64,000 nucleotides of DNA from the NCBI GenBank assembly GCA_021234155.1, contig JAJEKV010000038.1, positions 10,070,092 to 10,134,091 of the forward strand. Reading direction: 5' to 3'. The stretch is from Isoetes taiwanensis (Eukaryota > Streptophyta > Lycopodiopsida > Isoetales > Isoetaceae). The notes below the pieces were generated by a model. It did no database searches. It was not told where the DNA came from and saw nothing but the letters and a program-made list of their open reading frames with translations. The position numbers and the translations under genes are program-made. Shown here piece by piece: positions 11,580 through 21,448 of the stretch (within the stretch, counting starts at the first letter, position 1; each line of letters begins with the position of its first letter).

Positions 11580-13770
11580 GACGATGTCTCACACGCCGCC
11601 TGTGACGCAAAAATGAGATTCTCAAAATCGGGGGGCAACGGGTGAGACCATGCTTAAAAAATGCCCAAAACAGATCCAAATCAACCAAATAAGGGGTCAA
11701 TTCCCTAACTCCCTTCGAGTTTAGTGGAATTCTGACCTTAGATCACTTAAATTGAGTAAGCCTAGCCCAATTGGGACCCATGTCTCACACGCTGGGCGGG
11801 ACAAAAATGAGATTCTCAAAATCGATTGGGCCTCAAGAACGTGTGAGACCTCGCACTCATTTCTCACCAAATGATCTCCAAGTTGTTGCCATAGGTTCAT
11901 TAGTTGTTCTTAGCATGCTCAAACCCTAGAAATAGTCTTCAAACTTACAATTGCATCCCTTAATAGATCGTAATCACCTGACCTCTAAAAATCTAGGTCA
12001 TCCAAAAAATTAGGGTTTCCCCCTTTTTTCTATAAATAAGTTCCCCATTTCTCAATTAGCACCCTGCAAATTTGCTCTCCACTGCTAGGGCGATCTTCCA
12101 GCTCCTTGAGGCTTCGCATCCCTGTTACATTCTTCTTTGCTAGATCAATGGCCACCGCCGACTTCGGGCGATGGTACAGCGCAAGGTCTATGTCGCCGAG
12201 GCGGATGTCAACGACATCTTCCAAGTCTTTGAGAAAGAAATTGACATCCAAGCTAATGCTTTAAATGCAACCCCAAATATAGGCGGTGCTAGCGAATTTC
12301 AAGTTAGGTAGGACCCCTCCTTGTTCAAGTCCCCCTTGCATAGGATACTTCGCTCCCGCCCATCCTTCATGACCTTGGGTGATGTTCCAACATCGCCAAG
12401 TACTTAACCAACAAACAGAGGTCGCTCGACTACATGGTCCCCGATAAAACCAATAGGACCAAGTATTTTCTTACAATCAGCCTCTAGCCATCTTCTTATC
12501 CCACCTCACCGTAAAAAATCGAATGGGGGCAATCTATTCCTCCTCGGATGGAGGTGGGACCCCATAGCAGCCTGAAGCGTAAGAAAGCAGATGCTTCGCA
12601 AAGATCGCCAGAACAAGAATCAGAGAGGACTAAGAGGAGTCTGATGACGAGGATACACTGAGCTCGACCAGACGTAAGAACGGCGCCTAAGCCGAAAGGC
12701 AGGAGTCGGTCAACTTCGAATGAGCCTTAGGGCATCGAAGTTGCTCCCCACATCGCTAGGCATCACAAGCCTAGCTCCTATCATCATCATCAACGAGAGG
12801 AGTATCTACCTCAACACATCCTAACCTTCCCAAATGCAGGGAGGGAGCCGATTGATGAACTGCTCCACCAATCGCGCAAGCAGACCGACATGGACGCACT
12901 TCATCATCCGGAGTCTCGAACTTCCCCGCCTCGGCCGAGAAGCCGACACCTACACAGAGAAGTTTACTCCTCCACATCCAAGGCCTGCCAGCAAGATCGT
13001 GCAAATGATGGACGAGCTGAGCCGCTAACGTGAGGAGGAGTCTCGGCCTCCAAGAACAGATGGGGATCCGTGGAAGACCACTTGCATCCTAATGCCCGTG
13101 CCTTCACACCACCCCTAAGAAGAGGAGAAGGAATCGACCTCAGGAGGGTCAGGGACCGCGACAATTGAAGACTACCGAGCTCACCGAGATAGAGGTCTAA
13201 TTTAATTGGCGCAGGCTTACATAGAGCCGAGGTCAAACAAGTGAGAAGTCGGGCGACAAACAACCCACGTCGCCAGTACTACTTGCCGCCGGGCCGGATG
13301 GGGAGAGTAGCTGTAATACACCGCAAAGTTCAATCCCAGGAGAGGAAGGGGTGTTCATGCCGACAGCACTCTAAGCTCGGTTAGGCATGTCGCGATAGCT
13401 TACAAATGCCCACTATGCAGTCCCCGGGTCAAGAGAGCAATGGCACTCGACCTTTCGACCGGGCCATACCCCATCGACGTCAGCGAGATTGATGTGATCA
13501 AGGCCCTTACATCCCAATCGTTGTGGTAGAAGACTTGGTGAGAGCCTCACAGGAGGCTCGCCGGCAAGCATCATCGAACTTGGGTCACTTCTAGGGACGG
13601 CCCAAGTTAAGAAGTTCCTTTGAAGACAACCCGCCTTACCTACCCACATTTCAAGACTAGTTAGACTCTTGATCCTGAGACTTTTTTTTGTACTAAAATA
13701 TTATATAATATATGAATATAATCTCTGTTGCATTTTAAATGTTTCGTTGATGTATTTTTGCCCCACAACT
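11580..13770 (+). other. Extra unit 2 in the gypsy 5' interior, similar layout to unit 1
   Basis: The same paired motif (GTCTCACACG, then AAAATGAGATTCTCAAAATC, then GTGAGACC) occurs at 11583-11650 and 11779-11853. A TATA box (TCTATAAATAAG) lies at 12030 and GGCGATCTTCC at 12089. A decayed coding stretch runs from about 12171 (an open frame with AEADVNDIFQVFEKEIDIQA) through 13650, with acidic and Pro/Arg-rich parts and many frame changes. AT-rich sequence at 13680-13760 closes the unit. I could not assign the protein. The shared architecture suggests an old duplication inside the element or two captured transcription units. Confidence 0.45.
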
Positions 13771-13834
13771 ATACCAACAAACATAAACAATGCAAGAGAA
13801 CAAAGGAAACTAACCATATAGCCATGAATCACTT

Positions 13835-15130
13835 GTGTATGCAGCTAGAGGCCTAAACGCAGGGGAACGACAACTGCGAGAACTTAGAGAAGAACATACC
13901 CCGCCTAGACCACCCCCGGCAAGGAACCTATTTGAAGATATAGAACCCATGACCCCAGAGGAGGAGATATCCCAGATGAGGACCCGGACCGAGCGCATAA
14001 AGGCCTTGGCCGTCCGCCAAAGCAAGCCGAGAGGGGTTCTGGTGGGCAACGCCAGCTGCCGCAAATCAGCTTCTGAGAGCGTGAAGGGACAAGAAGAGGA
14101 GCAAGAGAAGGAGATCCTTCAGTCCGGAATCTTCCGACTCAAGCTCAGACTCAGACTCAGACTCCGACTCCGAGGAAGAGGAAGAGCAGGCCCAGGACCG
14201 AACAGATGGAAGGCAAAGGAACACTGAAGAGGGAAGGCAGAGGAACACCCCAGATGGACGACAAAGAGACACCAGGGCCTCTGACTACCAGAAGAAGGTA
14301 GATTCCGCACTGGGCAATGTATGGAAGGCCCGGAATCGGAACGCTTCTGGGAGAACAAAGGTCGATTAGAAGCTTGAGGCATGGCTGGATGAAATGAGTG
14401 AGTACGGCAATGCTTATGGCATGAAAGATAAAGACAAAGGCAGAGTTGCAACAGCCAACTTGAAAGGAGCCGCACGGATTTGGTGGAAGGGTTATGCAAA
14501 GGCACATGGCTTAAGCAGGGATGCTTGTAAGTTCAGGAAGTTTGCTAAAGCCTTCGTGCCATTACGCCCCAAGGGAACATAAGTCCAAAGATGATGCAAA
14601 GAAATTTCTATAGGTCCAACAGGGAAACAAATCAGTCCAGAAATATACGAGGAATTCATGAGGCTAAGGTCAGAGGTGTAAAAGTTGGGAGAGAAGCATG
14701 CAGAGAAAGCTATATTGAGGGGCTGAATGAGGAGATCCATAAGCTTGTGAGAGCAATAAACCCTAGGACAAAGATCGGGTTTTTGAGTCCAAGGCTATAA
14801 GCTTGCGTGGGCCGGGACCTCAATGAAGGGCGTATAAATGCGATTTCCGTGGATAAAGGCAAGGCGACAGGAAGCTATAGCCCTAGGGCAGCACCCGTGT
14901 CCAAAGCTAGAGCCCCATATGGTAGCAAACCGTGGGAAACAAGCAGAAAAGAAGCGGTGTGTCCTTCAAGGACAAGAGGAGGGGTCAAACTACTCCAAAG
15001 CAAAGGCGATCCTTTTGCGCGATGCCCAAGGAAAAAGAGACAGAGTGCATAGAAAAGCAGCCTTTGCTTCAGTGCTTCCAGCCGTGCCATAGGACAAAGA
15101 ACCCGCCCCTACGCCATGAGTGCAAAGACT
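13835..15130 (+). pseudogene. gag: gag of the gypsy element, frameshifted
   Basis: The capsid-type core is visible at 14385-14520: WLDEMSEYGNAYGM, then ANLKGAARIWWKGYAKAHG, followed in other frames by AFV, HYAPREHKSK and a block with EEIHKLVRAINPRT at 14731-14770. This matches the retrotransposon gag domain of plant Ty3/gypsy elements, which forms the virus-like particle. The N-terminal part at 13835-14060 is Pro/Glu/Arg rich. The expected zinc knuckle near 15060 is not readable. At least four frameshifts break the protein. Confidence 0.75.
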
Positions 15131-15339
15131 AGCGGAGTTGGGAGATTGGGACATCCCGCCCCCGACGACGACGGCGAGGAAGGCCGCGACTACATTCGTG
15201 GTGAGTGCCATATCTTTGCATAACAGATACAGAGAGCAAGAGAGCCGATATAAAGTAATTTCCACGATAAAGAGGGAAGGCCAAGGCCAAGTCCTTCATA
15301 GTCTTGATAGACTCGTGAAGTAGCCATAACTTTGCATCC

Positions 15340-15626
15340 CCGTAATGGTTCAAATGTTGAAGTTGAAGCCGCTAAAGTCAAAGCCAAGACCCCTTGTCTT
15401 AGCAAGTGGTGCGATAAAGAAGGCGCATCTACGGGCAAGAGAATTAACTTCGACATCGACTCTGCCGTGGATTAATATCCGTGATGGGGCAGAAGTAATG
15501 GGCATTGGCAAGTACGACTTGATCATAGGAATGGAGTACCTTGGGCCAGCGAGGGGGGCCATTATCGACCGTGGAAAGCGGAAGGTGACCTTCCCAACCG
15601 ACGGCAAGATCATCGAAATCACGTAA
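15340..15626 (+). pseudogene. pol (PR): Aspartic protease region of the gypsy pol
   Basis: The open frame contains ASGAIKKAH, where family members have D-[ST]-G-A, and later YDLIIGMEYLGPARGAIIDR followed by KRKVTF. These are the flap and C-terminal signature of gypsy proteases, which cleave the gag-pol polyprotein. The catalytic aspartate position reads Ala in this frame, so the domain would be inactive as it stands. It lies between gag and RT as expected. Confidence 0.75.
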
Positions 15627-15639
15627 AGAAGTTGTTCCC

Positions 15640-16414
15640 ATCATGCGGTGGATGTCTTCTAAGAGGTCGTTCAAGTGCATCAAGAGCGAAAGGGTGGCAT
15701 ACATCTTCAAGCTTGAGATTAGTGAGCCGAATCGGAAGGAAGCAAAGAAGACAAGGTGCTCGCAAGTTGTCGGGCAAGTAGCGAAGCCGATCACCGAAAG
15801 TTCCATGATCTCTTTCCAGATGAGATCAAGCAGCTCCCTCCTTATAGGAGTCGAGCGCGAGATAGCACTCGAACCGGGAACAAAGCCATCAAGCAAGGCT
15901 CCATATAGAATGACAACGCAGAGTTGCTCGAGCTAAAGAAGCAGCTTGCGGATTTTTTGGACCTAGGTTTCATTAGACCTAGTGTTTCACCATTTGGGAG
16001 CCCATTCTCTTTGTTAAGAAGAAGGATGGCGCTTTTAAGGATGTGCATAGACTATAGGCGTTTTGAACAAGCACACCATTAAGAACAAGCACGCAGCCCC
16101 CGCATCGATGACTTGATGGATCAGCTCCAAGGTGCAAGGATCTTCCAAAATCGACTTAAGGTCGTTATCATCGATCGGGATAAAGGAAGAAGATATCCAT
16201 AAGACCGCCTTTAACGCCAGATGGGCACTATGAGTTCACGGTAATGCCTTTCGGCTTATCAAATGCCCCCGCAACGTTCATGAGGCTCATGAACGACATC
16301 TTCAGGGAGTTTTTAGACACCTTTGTGATTGTTTTCTTTGATGACATTTTGGTGTATAGCAGATCCCTTGAGGAGCACGCACAATACTTGAGAAGAGTGC
16401 TGGAGAAGTTGAAG
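15640..16414 (+). pseudogene. pol (RT): Reverse transcriptase of the gypsy element, 5' part
   Basis: Conserved RT blocks are readable in several frames: PPYRSREIALEPGT at about 15835, ELKKQLADFLDLGFIRPSVS near 15930, CIDYRR near 16050, and an intact final stretch from 16244 with [18 protein letters not shown] and the catalytic FFDDILVYS at about 16333. The frame stops being RT exactly at LEKLK (16414), where the CACTA element begins. It resumes at 35709 with RHQLYAKLSKCHF. Joining the two sides after removing one AAG copy restores the RT alignment. Frameshifts upstream show that the gene was already, or has since become, defective. Confidence 0.92.
16412..16414. repeat. Target-site duplication AAG, left copy
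   Basis: AAG directly precedes the CACTAC terminus and is repeated at 35706-35708 directly after the GTAGTG terminus. Three bases is the duplication length made by CACTA transposases. Confidence 0.9.
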
Positions 16415-16457
16415 CACTACAAGAGAATGATTGTTAGACGTCAAGAAAATCGTCAGA
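16415..16457 (+). repeat. Left terminal inverted repeat of the CACTA element
   Basis: CACTACAAGAGAATGA, then GTTAGACGTCAAGAAAATCG, aligns with the reverse complement of 35663-35705 with only a few differences over about 43 bp. CACTACAAGA is the classic family terminus. Confidence 0.93.
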
Positions 16458-16805
16458 TAGTCTTCACAAAATATGCAACTGTCTGTATCTTCTGGCTGAC
16501 GAATTGTCTGACGAAGTGTTCCGACGACGTTATCCGGGACGCGGTAAACGCCGATTATACGCCGATTTATTCGTCGCTTTTTTTCGACGATATAACGCCG
16601 GAAGAGCGCCACATTTTTTCGCGACCTTTTCGTCGATGAAGCGCCAACTACATCGTCAGCGTTTTCGTCATAGGTAACGTCAGGACTAGCGTCAAAATTA
16701 TCGTCAGCTATAGCGTCAGAATTACCGTCAGCTATTACGTCAGCAAAAACGTCAGAAGATACGTCAGCAAAACCGTCAGCCATAGTGTCAGCAAAAACGT
16801 CAGGA
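16415..16805 (+). promoter_or_regulatory. Left subterminal repeat array (CGTCA motif)
   Basis: More than a dozen CGTCA words, often CGTCAG, are packed here. The densest run lies between 16660 and 16805, spaced about 8-20 bp apart; a few inverse TGACG words occur around 16497-16515. In En/Spm such subterminal repeats bind the TNPA protein during transposition. The right end carries the mirror array. The binding role is inferred from family knowledge. Confidence 0.8.
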
Positions 16806-16994
16806 GCTTCATCTACAAAATCATCCTCATTTTCGTTTTGAAAGGAGCAATATTCTCACTTTTATTTGATCCTCTTGTCTGAATTTTTAACTCTAAATCC
16901 TATTCGATCTTAGCAGATTAGGGCTGCTTGAATTTAATGTGAATTTACAAGGAAATAAGAGTGTATAAAACAAGAACTCTTTTATTCAAAGGTA

Positions 16995-17030
<36 letters not shown>
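16806..17030. other. CACTA left interior and (GA)n microsatellite
   Basis: AT-rich sequence leads into an uninterrupted GA dinucleotide run at about 16999-17028. Read on the minus strand, this TC run directly follows the SINE body, so it probably derives from the SINE tail. Confidence 0.6.
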
Positions 17031-17031
<1 letters not shown>

Positions 17032-17212
17032 TATTTTTACGTCGTAGCACAAGCCAGCATCTTTTAGGACATACGACGCTCCCTCTTCAAGGAGCACCAC
17101 CCCCTACAAGGATACCAGGGGCCAAAGGTCCTAGGATGCCAAGATCCTAGTGAGGCTCGAACACGAGACCTCAATGTGCTAGACGAGTGGACTAACCACA
17201 CGACCAACACGA
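17031..17212 (-). mobile_element. tRNA-derived SINE (Au-like)
   Basis: On the minus strand the head reads TTGGTCGTGTGGTTAGTCCA, resembling an RNA polymerase III A box, and about 40 bp later TGTTCGAGCCTC, resembling a B box. A body of about 100 bp without coding potential follows, ending in the TC-rich tail. This layout matches plant Au-type SINEs. It could instead be a lone decayed tRNA-like sequence, but the spacing and tail favour a SINE. No clear target duplication was found. Confidence 0.6.
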
Positions 17213-17418
17213 CCAGAATGAACAGTTTTTACAATGCCAATAAGAAACTTCTTTGAATGTTTTAGGCAACTTCACTCAACTAATCAGCTCAAACTGTCGG
17301 TTATTGAACACTTCAAGTCTCTGCCTTACATCTTTTATGTCAGCTTTAAAGGAGCTGGCTTCTGAATCAATGAACTCAAAATGTCTTCAGAAAACAAAAA
17401 TGTCTGACAGAAACATAC
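17213..17418. other. CACTA interior, unassigned
   Basis: Sequence between the SINE and the pyruvate kinase exon. It may be intron or downstream genomic DNA carried along with the kinase fragment. No coding segment is recognised. Confidence 0.4.
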
Positions 17419-17742
17419 TTTCCATGTGCTGTCTCTCCTGAAAGCATTATTCCATCTGCACCTTCTCGGACTGCAATTGCAATATCTGATACTTCTGCCC
17501 GCGTAGGGATTGGGCGGTTAATCATGCTCTCCAGCATATTAGTTGCTACTATCACGGGCCTCCTCAAGCTTCTGCAGGATCTAACAATTTCTTCCTAGAA
17601 ATCAGAGCATGAAAACAAAAGTAAGATAAGAGGAGATAATCAACAGAAAAGGTAGAAGAAATGTTTTAGGGAACATTGATACCTGAAGTAAAGGAACCTC
17701 CTCAACTGGAAGCTCTGCACCAAGGTTCACAAATGTTAGTGG
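17419..17742 (-). pseudogene. PK (fragment): Captured fragment of plastid pyruvate kinase, two exons
   Basis: On the minus strand the exon ending at 17683 reads NLGAELPVEEVPLLQ and has a GTATC donor. After an intron of about 88 bp with acceptor TTTCTAG, the exon 17594-17419 reads [10 protein letters not shown], then [12 protein letters not shown] and [20 protein letters not shown], then LSGETAHGK before a GTATGT donor. This is the conserved active-site end of the pyruvate kinase barrel, plastid-isoform style. The enzyme makes pyruvate and ATP from phosphoenolpyruvate. Only about 75 of roughly 550 residues are present, with introns kept, so genomic DNA was captured rather than cDNA. The frame is intact within the fragment. 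Confidence 0.88.
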
Positions 17743-18548
17743 AATATTTGAAGGCCAGATTATAGATGTTAGTATTTTTTCAAATTTAGACTTCATGTGC
17801 TACTGGGCCAATCCACATAGGATATTTCAAGGTCAGATTTAAGGTGTTGCACCAAAGCCCAAATCAATCACAATTTCTCTACCATGGTTTTAGATTGCCA
17901 AGACGTTTACCATGTTTTGTGGCACTTACCAAATTGCCAAAGGTTACTCCACAATGCTGGTCATATTTCAGAGATAATTTATCTAGTGCCACAAGGTTTT
18001 TATGCTTTGCCACCCATATCCTTATAGTGTGTACACAACTTGCTCATGTTAGTGCTAGGCAATGCCAATATGACATTCAAACAACACTATAGGTCTAGTT
18101 TCGGATCAAGAGATAAAGGCCCAAAAGCAAACTGCATATTGTATGTACAAGTGCACAGTAATGTAATTCTGCCACCAACTTTGCCATTAGAGTGCCACAC
18201 TTTCAAATGGTCACCGTTCTATATTTATGCTAAATGATGGACACCAAATCAAAAACGTAGAAATGATGCAGACATTGTAACCATTAATTTGTAGAAAATG
18301 GAGCCTTAGCCTGGTATCATTACCATTAGTACAGGATAGTTCAGAGCCAACATGCACGTGTCAATCCAAACATCTAAGCAGAAGTTTACTCTGAAAGCAA
18401 CCACAAAATTAGTTGTTCAGCAAATGGTTTGCCCATGGCTCAACTATAAAATATTATTGTCTTTGAGTAATATGAACTGCGGTCACGGTTAACCATTGAA
18501 AATATCAAAATTGAGGATAATCACAAGTGTAGAGCCACTGGTAAAGCT
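17743..18548. other. CACTA interior between captured fragments
   Basis: No coding signature is seen. Several lines on the plus strand repeat the style GCCAAAGG/TGCCACA, typical of decayed non-coding DNA. The breakpoints between the pyruvate kinase and HSP101 pieces must lie here. Confidence 0.4.
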
Positions 18549-18823
18549 GACCTCTTGCAAGTATAGGTTTGAACAAATTTGCAGCATCCATGGATTCTTC
18601 TGTCCGACCTGAAAAACAAAGTTGTCCCATTATGACTTACAATCAGCTTCAGTAATAAGAACCAAACACATGCAATACCAGAAAGGGAAGGAAAGAGATC
18701 CTTACCTGCTCCAAGAACATTTCTGATCTCATCAATAAACAAAATAACCTTGCCTTCGGCATCCTCTACCTCTTTCAACACAGCCTTCAGCCGTTCCTCA
18801 AATTCACCCCTATACTTAGCTCA
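18549..18823 (-). pseudogene. HSP101/ClpB (fragment): Captured fragment of HSP101/ClpB disaggregase, two exons
   Basis: Minus-strand exon 18823-18706 reads [20 protein letters not shown], then [10 protein letters not shown] and NVLGAG, ending at a GTAAGG donor. After an intron the exon 18608-18549 reads [19 protein letters not shown]. Together these are the Walker B region and following helix of the first AAA+ domain of ClpB/HSP101, the ATP-driven protein disaggregase. The family reading FIDEIH is altered to FIDEIR. About 60 of roughly 900 residues are present, on the same strand as the pyruvate kinase piece and the TNP1-like gene. The fragment ends abruptly after ARGQL, marking a breakpoint. 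Confidence 0.88.
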
Positions 18824-19281
18824 TTCAAATCTATGTCTGCACAGGGAATTTGCCTCCAACTTTCCATAATATTGAAAGCACCATAATATTTTTAGGTAAA
18901 TACAATCAAGCAAATACAATCATACGTCTTTTGATGAATATTTCAGCTCACAATCATCTACAAAGAGATATTAAAACATTATCAAACACGGTACTTATGC
19001 TAAAGCCAAATACAACCTGGATTAATTGAAAGATCATGTTCCTTACATCCAAATTATAAAGCCTCAAAATACATTTCAGAGTTAAAAAGCATCCGTGAAG
19101 CTACAATGTACATCCAAAAAATTGATCAGAGTAAAAGTTGATCACTTTCACCGCACAAGCAAAATATAGTTGGGAACCTCGTTTCCTGCAGGCAGTTCCT
19201 TCTTGTTCTTAGGGTATGATAACTAGGAAAGAAAAGTTACAACAAAAGCTCAAATAAACATACTTACTTGATTCTAAATTC
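18824..19281. other. Spacer 3' of the TNP1-like gene
   Basis: AT-rich DNA without open frames, between the HSP101 piece and the end of the minus-strand accessory gene. It probably includes that gene's 3' UTR. Confidence 0.4.
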
Positions 19282-21448
19282 TCATTTGCCTCTTTGAAGA
19301 GACTTATACTGCGCAATATTTTTGGCAACAGTAGCCTCAACAAAGTCCGGACTTAAGTTTCTACCAATGCCTTTGCCCTTCTTGTTTTTCTTGCTTTTCT
19401 TGCCTTTCTTTCTTGTTATGCCCTCTTTTTCCAGTGCTGCTGACCCCTCCTCTTCCACCATTTCTTTTGCCCAAGTAGGAGTCATATTCGCTTCCCCATT
19501 TCCAGCTTCATCATGCCCAACAAGATGTTCATCTGCTGCCTCCCTCTCGTCTACTCTATAATCAATATGGTCTTCAATTTCCATGTCCAGATTGCCTTCC
19601 CCATGCTCAAGACCACCTTTTTCCAAGCCATCAAACCCATCTTGCTCGTGATTAACATGCTCTTCATAAGGCGGAGGATAAAGATCCTCTTCATGACATT
19701 GGAGGTCATCTCCTATGTCTTAAAGGCGATCTTGATCTTCAGGCAGCTCTATATTTTTCATCTCCTCCTAAAATAAAATACAAAATTCAATTTCTGGCCA
19801 ATAAGGGTGTATATATGGAATTCTAAAATAATAATCTGGAAAAGCCACTTTGCTGTACTTAATCAGAATGGAGATAGGCAGACATGGAGCTTATAGAAAA
19901 AGACCAGCAGAACTAGAATTTAGGCTTACAAAATATACACAACTAATCTTTGCACTAGAATTCAGTCAGACAAGTAAACACCAAAGAAGCTACCTTCCTC
20001 TGCCTTTTCCGCTGCTTGTTCTTCTTTTCCCCCTTCTTGCCTATGTGATCTGCGCTCTTAAACTATAAAGCACAGAAGCCACGTGTTAGATTGAACACAT
20101 CTAATAATTTATCTACAAGGCCAAAATCAAATTAAACTTACGTTTCCTGGAACTCTCCCTTCAGCAATCAATGATTCTCTATACAACTTATATGTCCCTT
20201 TAGCTTCTATTTTCTTTAAGGTGGTTGCAGACGGGTAGCTGCCCCAATCTCGATACTACAAATGACACAAAATCAGAATTTATTGGTTAAAAAGGAGTTG
20301 GCATTACACAATTCTTACATAGTCTGCACGCGCTCCAGCAATACCACGTCTGCCCCACCTTTGCCTTTTTTCTCGTCGGGCAGCGGCTGCTTTTTTCTGC
20401 TGTGTATGGTCTGCCTTGCGACTTTCTTGGAATCTTGTCCAGACATCGGGCGTAATATATAGCGGGGCTGATTGTGCTTTGCTTCTAGTCAAATAGTCCC
20501 TATCAAATAACAAGAAAACAGCTAAATACACAATTTTAAAACAAGGTAACGATTAATTCAAATAGGTTACTTACTTCCAATGGTTGTACATGCGACTAGC
20601 CTCGTATAGAATGTCCCTTCCCATCACCCCTGGGCCAAACTTAGTGTCCATATGATCCACTATCTGTTTCTTAACGTCTGCTGATATTTGTTTCCAGCCC
20701 AAGTCAATATCTCGACAGAAGAATTTAACCGCATGGCCAAGGGCTTTACTCCACAATTGGCCATTCTCGTCCATGTGAACGCCACTTCCTCGGACCATTG
20801 TGACCTATAATAGGTCACAAAAAACAAAATAGAAATCAGAAACATAAAATAGCATAGAACCATATAGAAATAAAAAATATAAAACAAAGTTAGCAATCAT
20901 ACGTTGCGCTTCCTAGAAAGTCTTCTGAATGTCACGTCCTCGTCTTCCAAATTGTTTGGATCATCATCCTCCTCCAGCTCCTCGCTTTCTTTGATCTCGT
21001 GGTCTTCATCATCCGGGGCATTTACAGACTTTTGGCTGCAAAAGAAAACAAGTTAGTCCATCTACCAACAATTCTAATGCCAAAATAAAGGTTTCATATA
21101 CTAAACCTCGATCTTCCTGTGCTCTTAGAAGAGCTCGAACCATTTTTTTGACTCTTGGACGTCTGCTTGAGCTGTTTATCTAGCAAAGATTTGAACTTAA
21201 ACAATTCCCCTTGTGACATCTCGGCAAGCATATTCTTCAAGTCCATCGTTGTGCTATCCTCATTAGTGCTGCCTTTCCCTCGTACGCTAGCTCCGTTCTT
21301 AGACTTATTCTTTGGGGCCACTAAAGAGCATAACGAAGCAAATCATATAAGAGTACTCAACAAAGCAAATGAGGCAAGTGGAAGCAAATGAAATTATGCT
21401 GTAATACAAAGCAAACGAGGCAAGTGGAAAAATCTTACTTCTCTGCAT
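19282..21448 (-). CDS. CACTA accessory protein, TNP1/Transposase_24-like, eight exons, one in-frame stop
   Basis: The minus-strand model joins 21448-21439, 21320-21107, 21035-20903, 20804-20575, 20499-20319, 20255-20142, 20062-19994 and 19767-19282. Every junction has GT-AG signals and keeps frame. The start is a 10-base exon, ATGCAGAGAA, that splices to give MQRMAPKNKSK. Residues about 1-75 are basic and Ser-rich, followed by an acidic stretch. A core contains DLGWKQISADVKKQIVDHMD, ITPDVWTRFQESRKADHTQQ and a basic patch. These are the W..F...R....E style of plant Ptta/En/Spm accessory transposases, which bind subterminal repeats in the nucleus. Codon 333 is TAA (19722-19720), then the frame stays open for about 145 further codons with an acidic part and a Lys-rich nuclear-signal-like run (GKKSKKNKKGKG). 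The product is either truncated or needs read-through. Confidence 0.7.
19720..19722 (-). other. In-frame stop codon in the last exon of the TNP1-like gene
   Basis: The exon opens EEMKNIELPEDQDRL and then TAA. The same frame continues DIGDDLQCHEEDLYPPPYEE and stays open to TGA at 19284-19282. Conservation of a long acidic then basic tail beyond the stop suggests a recent nonsense change. Confidence 0.75.

Noticed and set aside
14066-14272. Long Ser-Glu repeat frame on the minus strand opposite gag.
   Set aside because: It is the shadow of a CAGACT-type tandem repeat in the gag coding strand, not a separate gene.
17150-17215. tRNA-like A and B boxes on the minus strand might be a functional tRNA gene.
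   Set aside because: No cloverleaf with acceptor stem closes around them, and the TC tail and SINE-like body explain them better.
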